This document shows positions 57,631-57,959 of a DNA stretch of 57,959 nucleotides, piece after piece. The position numbers and the translations under genes are program-made. The stretch is from Paracoccus spongiarum. Its GTDB lineage: Bacteria; Pseudomonadota; Alphaproteobacteria; Rhodobacterales; Rhodobacteraceae. The stretch's first letter is position 1. Each line of letters begins with the position of its first letter. The notes under the pieces were generated by a model. It was not told the origin of the DNA. It saw only the letters and a program-made list of their open reading frames with translations, and made no database searches. Location of the stretch: assembly GCF_030732095.1 (NCBI RefSeq), contig NZ_JAVAMQ010000019.1, positions 1 to 57,959 of the forward strand. Reading direction: 5' to 3'.

Positions 57631-57959
57631 CCGGCACGCCTCCCACCGACTTCCGCCACCTTCCGCCTCCCCGCCGGTCTGGATGCTGATGTATGACTTG
57701 CCATGCGCGCGAGGCTGAGCCTCATGTGGGATGCAATAAGGAGGCGCTGGGCATGGTGAAGCGATTGAGACTGAACGAGAAGTCGGTGCGGGAGGCGGCG
57801 CCGGAACCGGGCCGGGATTATCAGATTTTCGATAGCGAGGTGCGGGGATTTGCCATCTGCATCTACCGCTCCGGCAACCGGGCCTTCACGCTGGATTACC
57901 GCCATGCCGGGCGGCAGCGGCGGATGACGCTGGGGCGCTGGCCGGAATGGTCGACGGCG
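57631..57959 (+). repeat. Direct repeat, copy 2 (integrase 5' region)
   Basis: The partner of 49865-50193, running up to the window edge. The start-to-repeat distance (122 bp) is the same in both copies. The two copies bound 7.8 kb. Confidence 0.85.
57753..57959 (+). CDS. Tyrosine integrase, N-terminal part, cut by the window end
   Basis: The ATG at 57753 follows a perfect aaggagg site (57738-57744). The 69 visible residues are the arm-binding domain of a P4-type integrase (LRLNEKSVREAAPEPGRDYQ and on), nearly identical to the fragment at 49987. The catalytic domain would lie outside the window, so I cannot say whether it is intact. It would mark the left end of a further integrated element. 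Confidence 0.8.
   Translation, partial: MVKRLRLNEKSVREAAPEPGRDYQIFDSEVRGFAICIYRSGNRAFTLDYRHAGRQRRMTLGRWPEWSTA

Overview
The window is high-GC DNA from an alphaproteobacterium, most likely a member of the Rhodobacteraceae (Paracoccus-like). This is an inference from codon use and from the style of the protein families, not from a marker gene. Most of it is accessory DNA: a defence island, an integrated phage satellite, a tartrate-catabolism operon and the start of another mobile element.

1-24.9 kb is a defence island. After transposase debris (1-968), six genes on the minus strand run from 12852 down to 976: a double AAA+ ATPase, a WYL regulator, a fusion of dual-specificity phosphatase and ADP-ribosylglycohydrolase, an AddB-like nuclease, an AddA-like helicase-nuclease and a PD-(D/E)XK nuclease. 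I do not recognise this combination as a named system, and it is the best candidate here for an undescribed defence operon. It is followed by a YqiA-type esterase, an unknown small protein, an IS5 remnant, a McrBC pair whose McrB has a domain inserted inside its AAA+ module, an operon of a large serine recombinase with two ParB/RepB-like proteins, a small helix-turn-helix protein and a SoFic-like Fic protein.

24.97-41.83 kb is a discrete element flanked by 49-bp direct repeats (47/49 identical) that match the 3' half of a tRNA-Met. It carries a tyrosine integrase, two small putative DNA-binding proteins, a P4-type primase-helicase, a cluster of TGACGCA repeats that looks like a replication origin, both terminase subunits, a portal, a protease-capsid fusion and two small head proteins. 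It has no tail or lysis genes. That is the layout of a capsid-forming phage-inducible chromosomal island (cf-PICI). Two cargo loci lie in it: a methyltransferase with two nuclease-like proteins between terminase and portal, and a 490-residue unknown protein at the right end.

42.2-49.8 kb encodes a whole tartrate route: a DASS-type transporter, a LysR regulator, tartrate dehydrogenase, glycerate 2-kinase, pyruvate kinase and enolase. Tartrate would go to D-glycerate, 2-phosphoglycerate, phosphoenolpyruvate and pyruvate.

49.8-57.96 kb begins and ends with copies of the same integrase 5' region (329-bp direct repeat, cut by the window end). Between them are a fragment of a DNA cytosine methyltransferase, an HxlR regulator, a MocR-type regulator, a LuxR-type regulator with two helix-turn-helix domains, and a small cluster (unknown 67-aa protein, DUF6647-like, DUF4242-like, GST).
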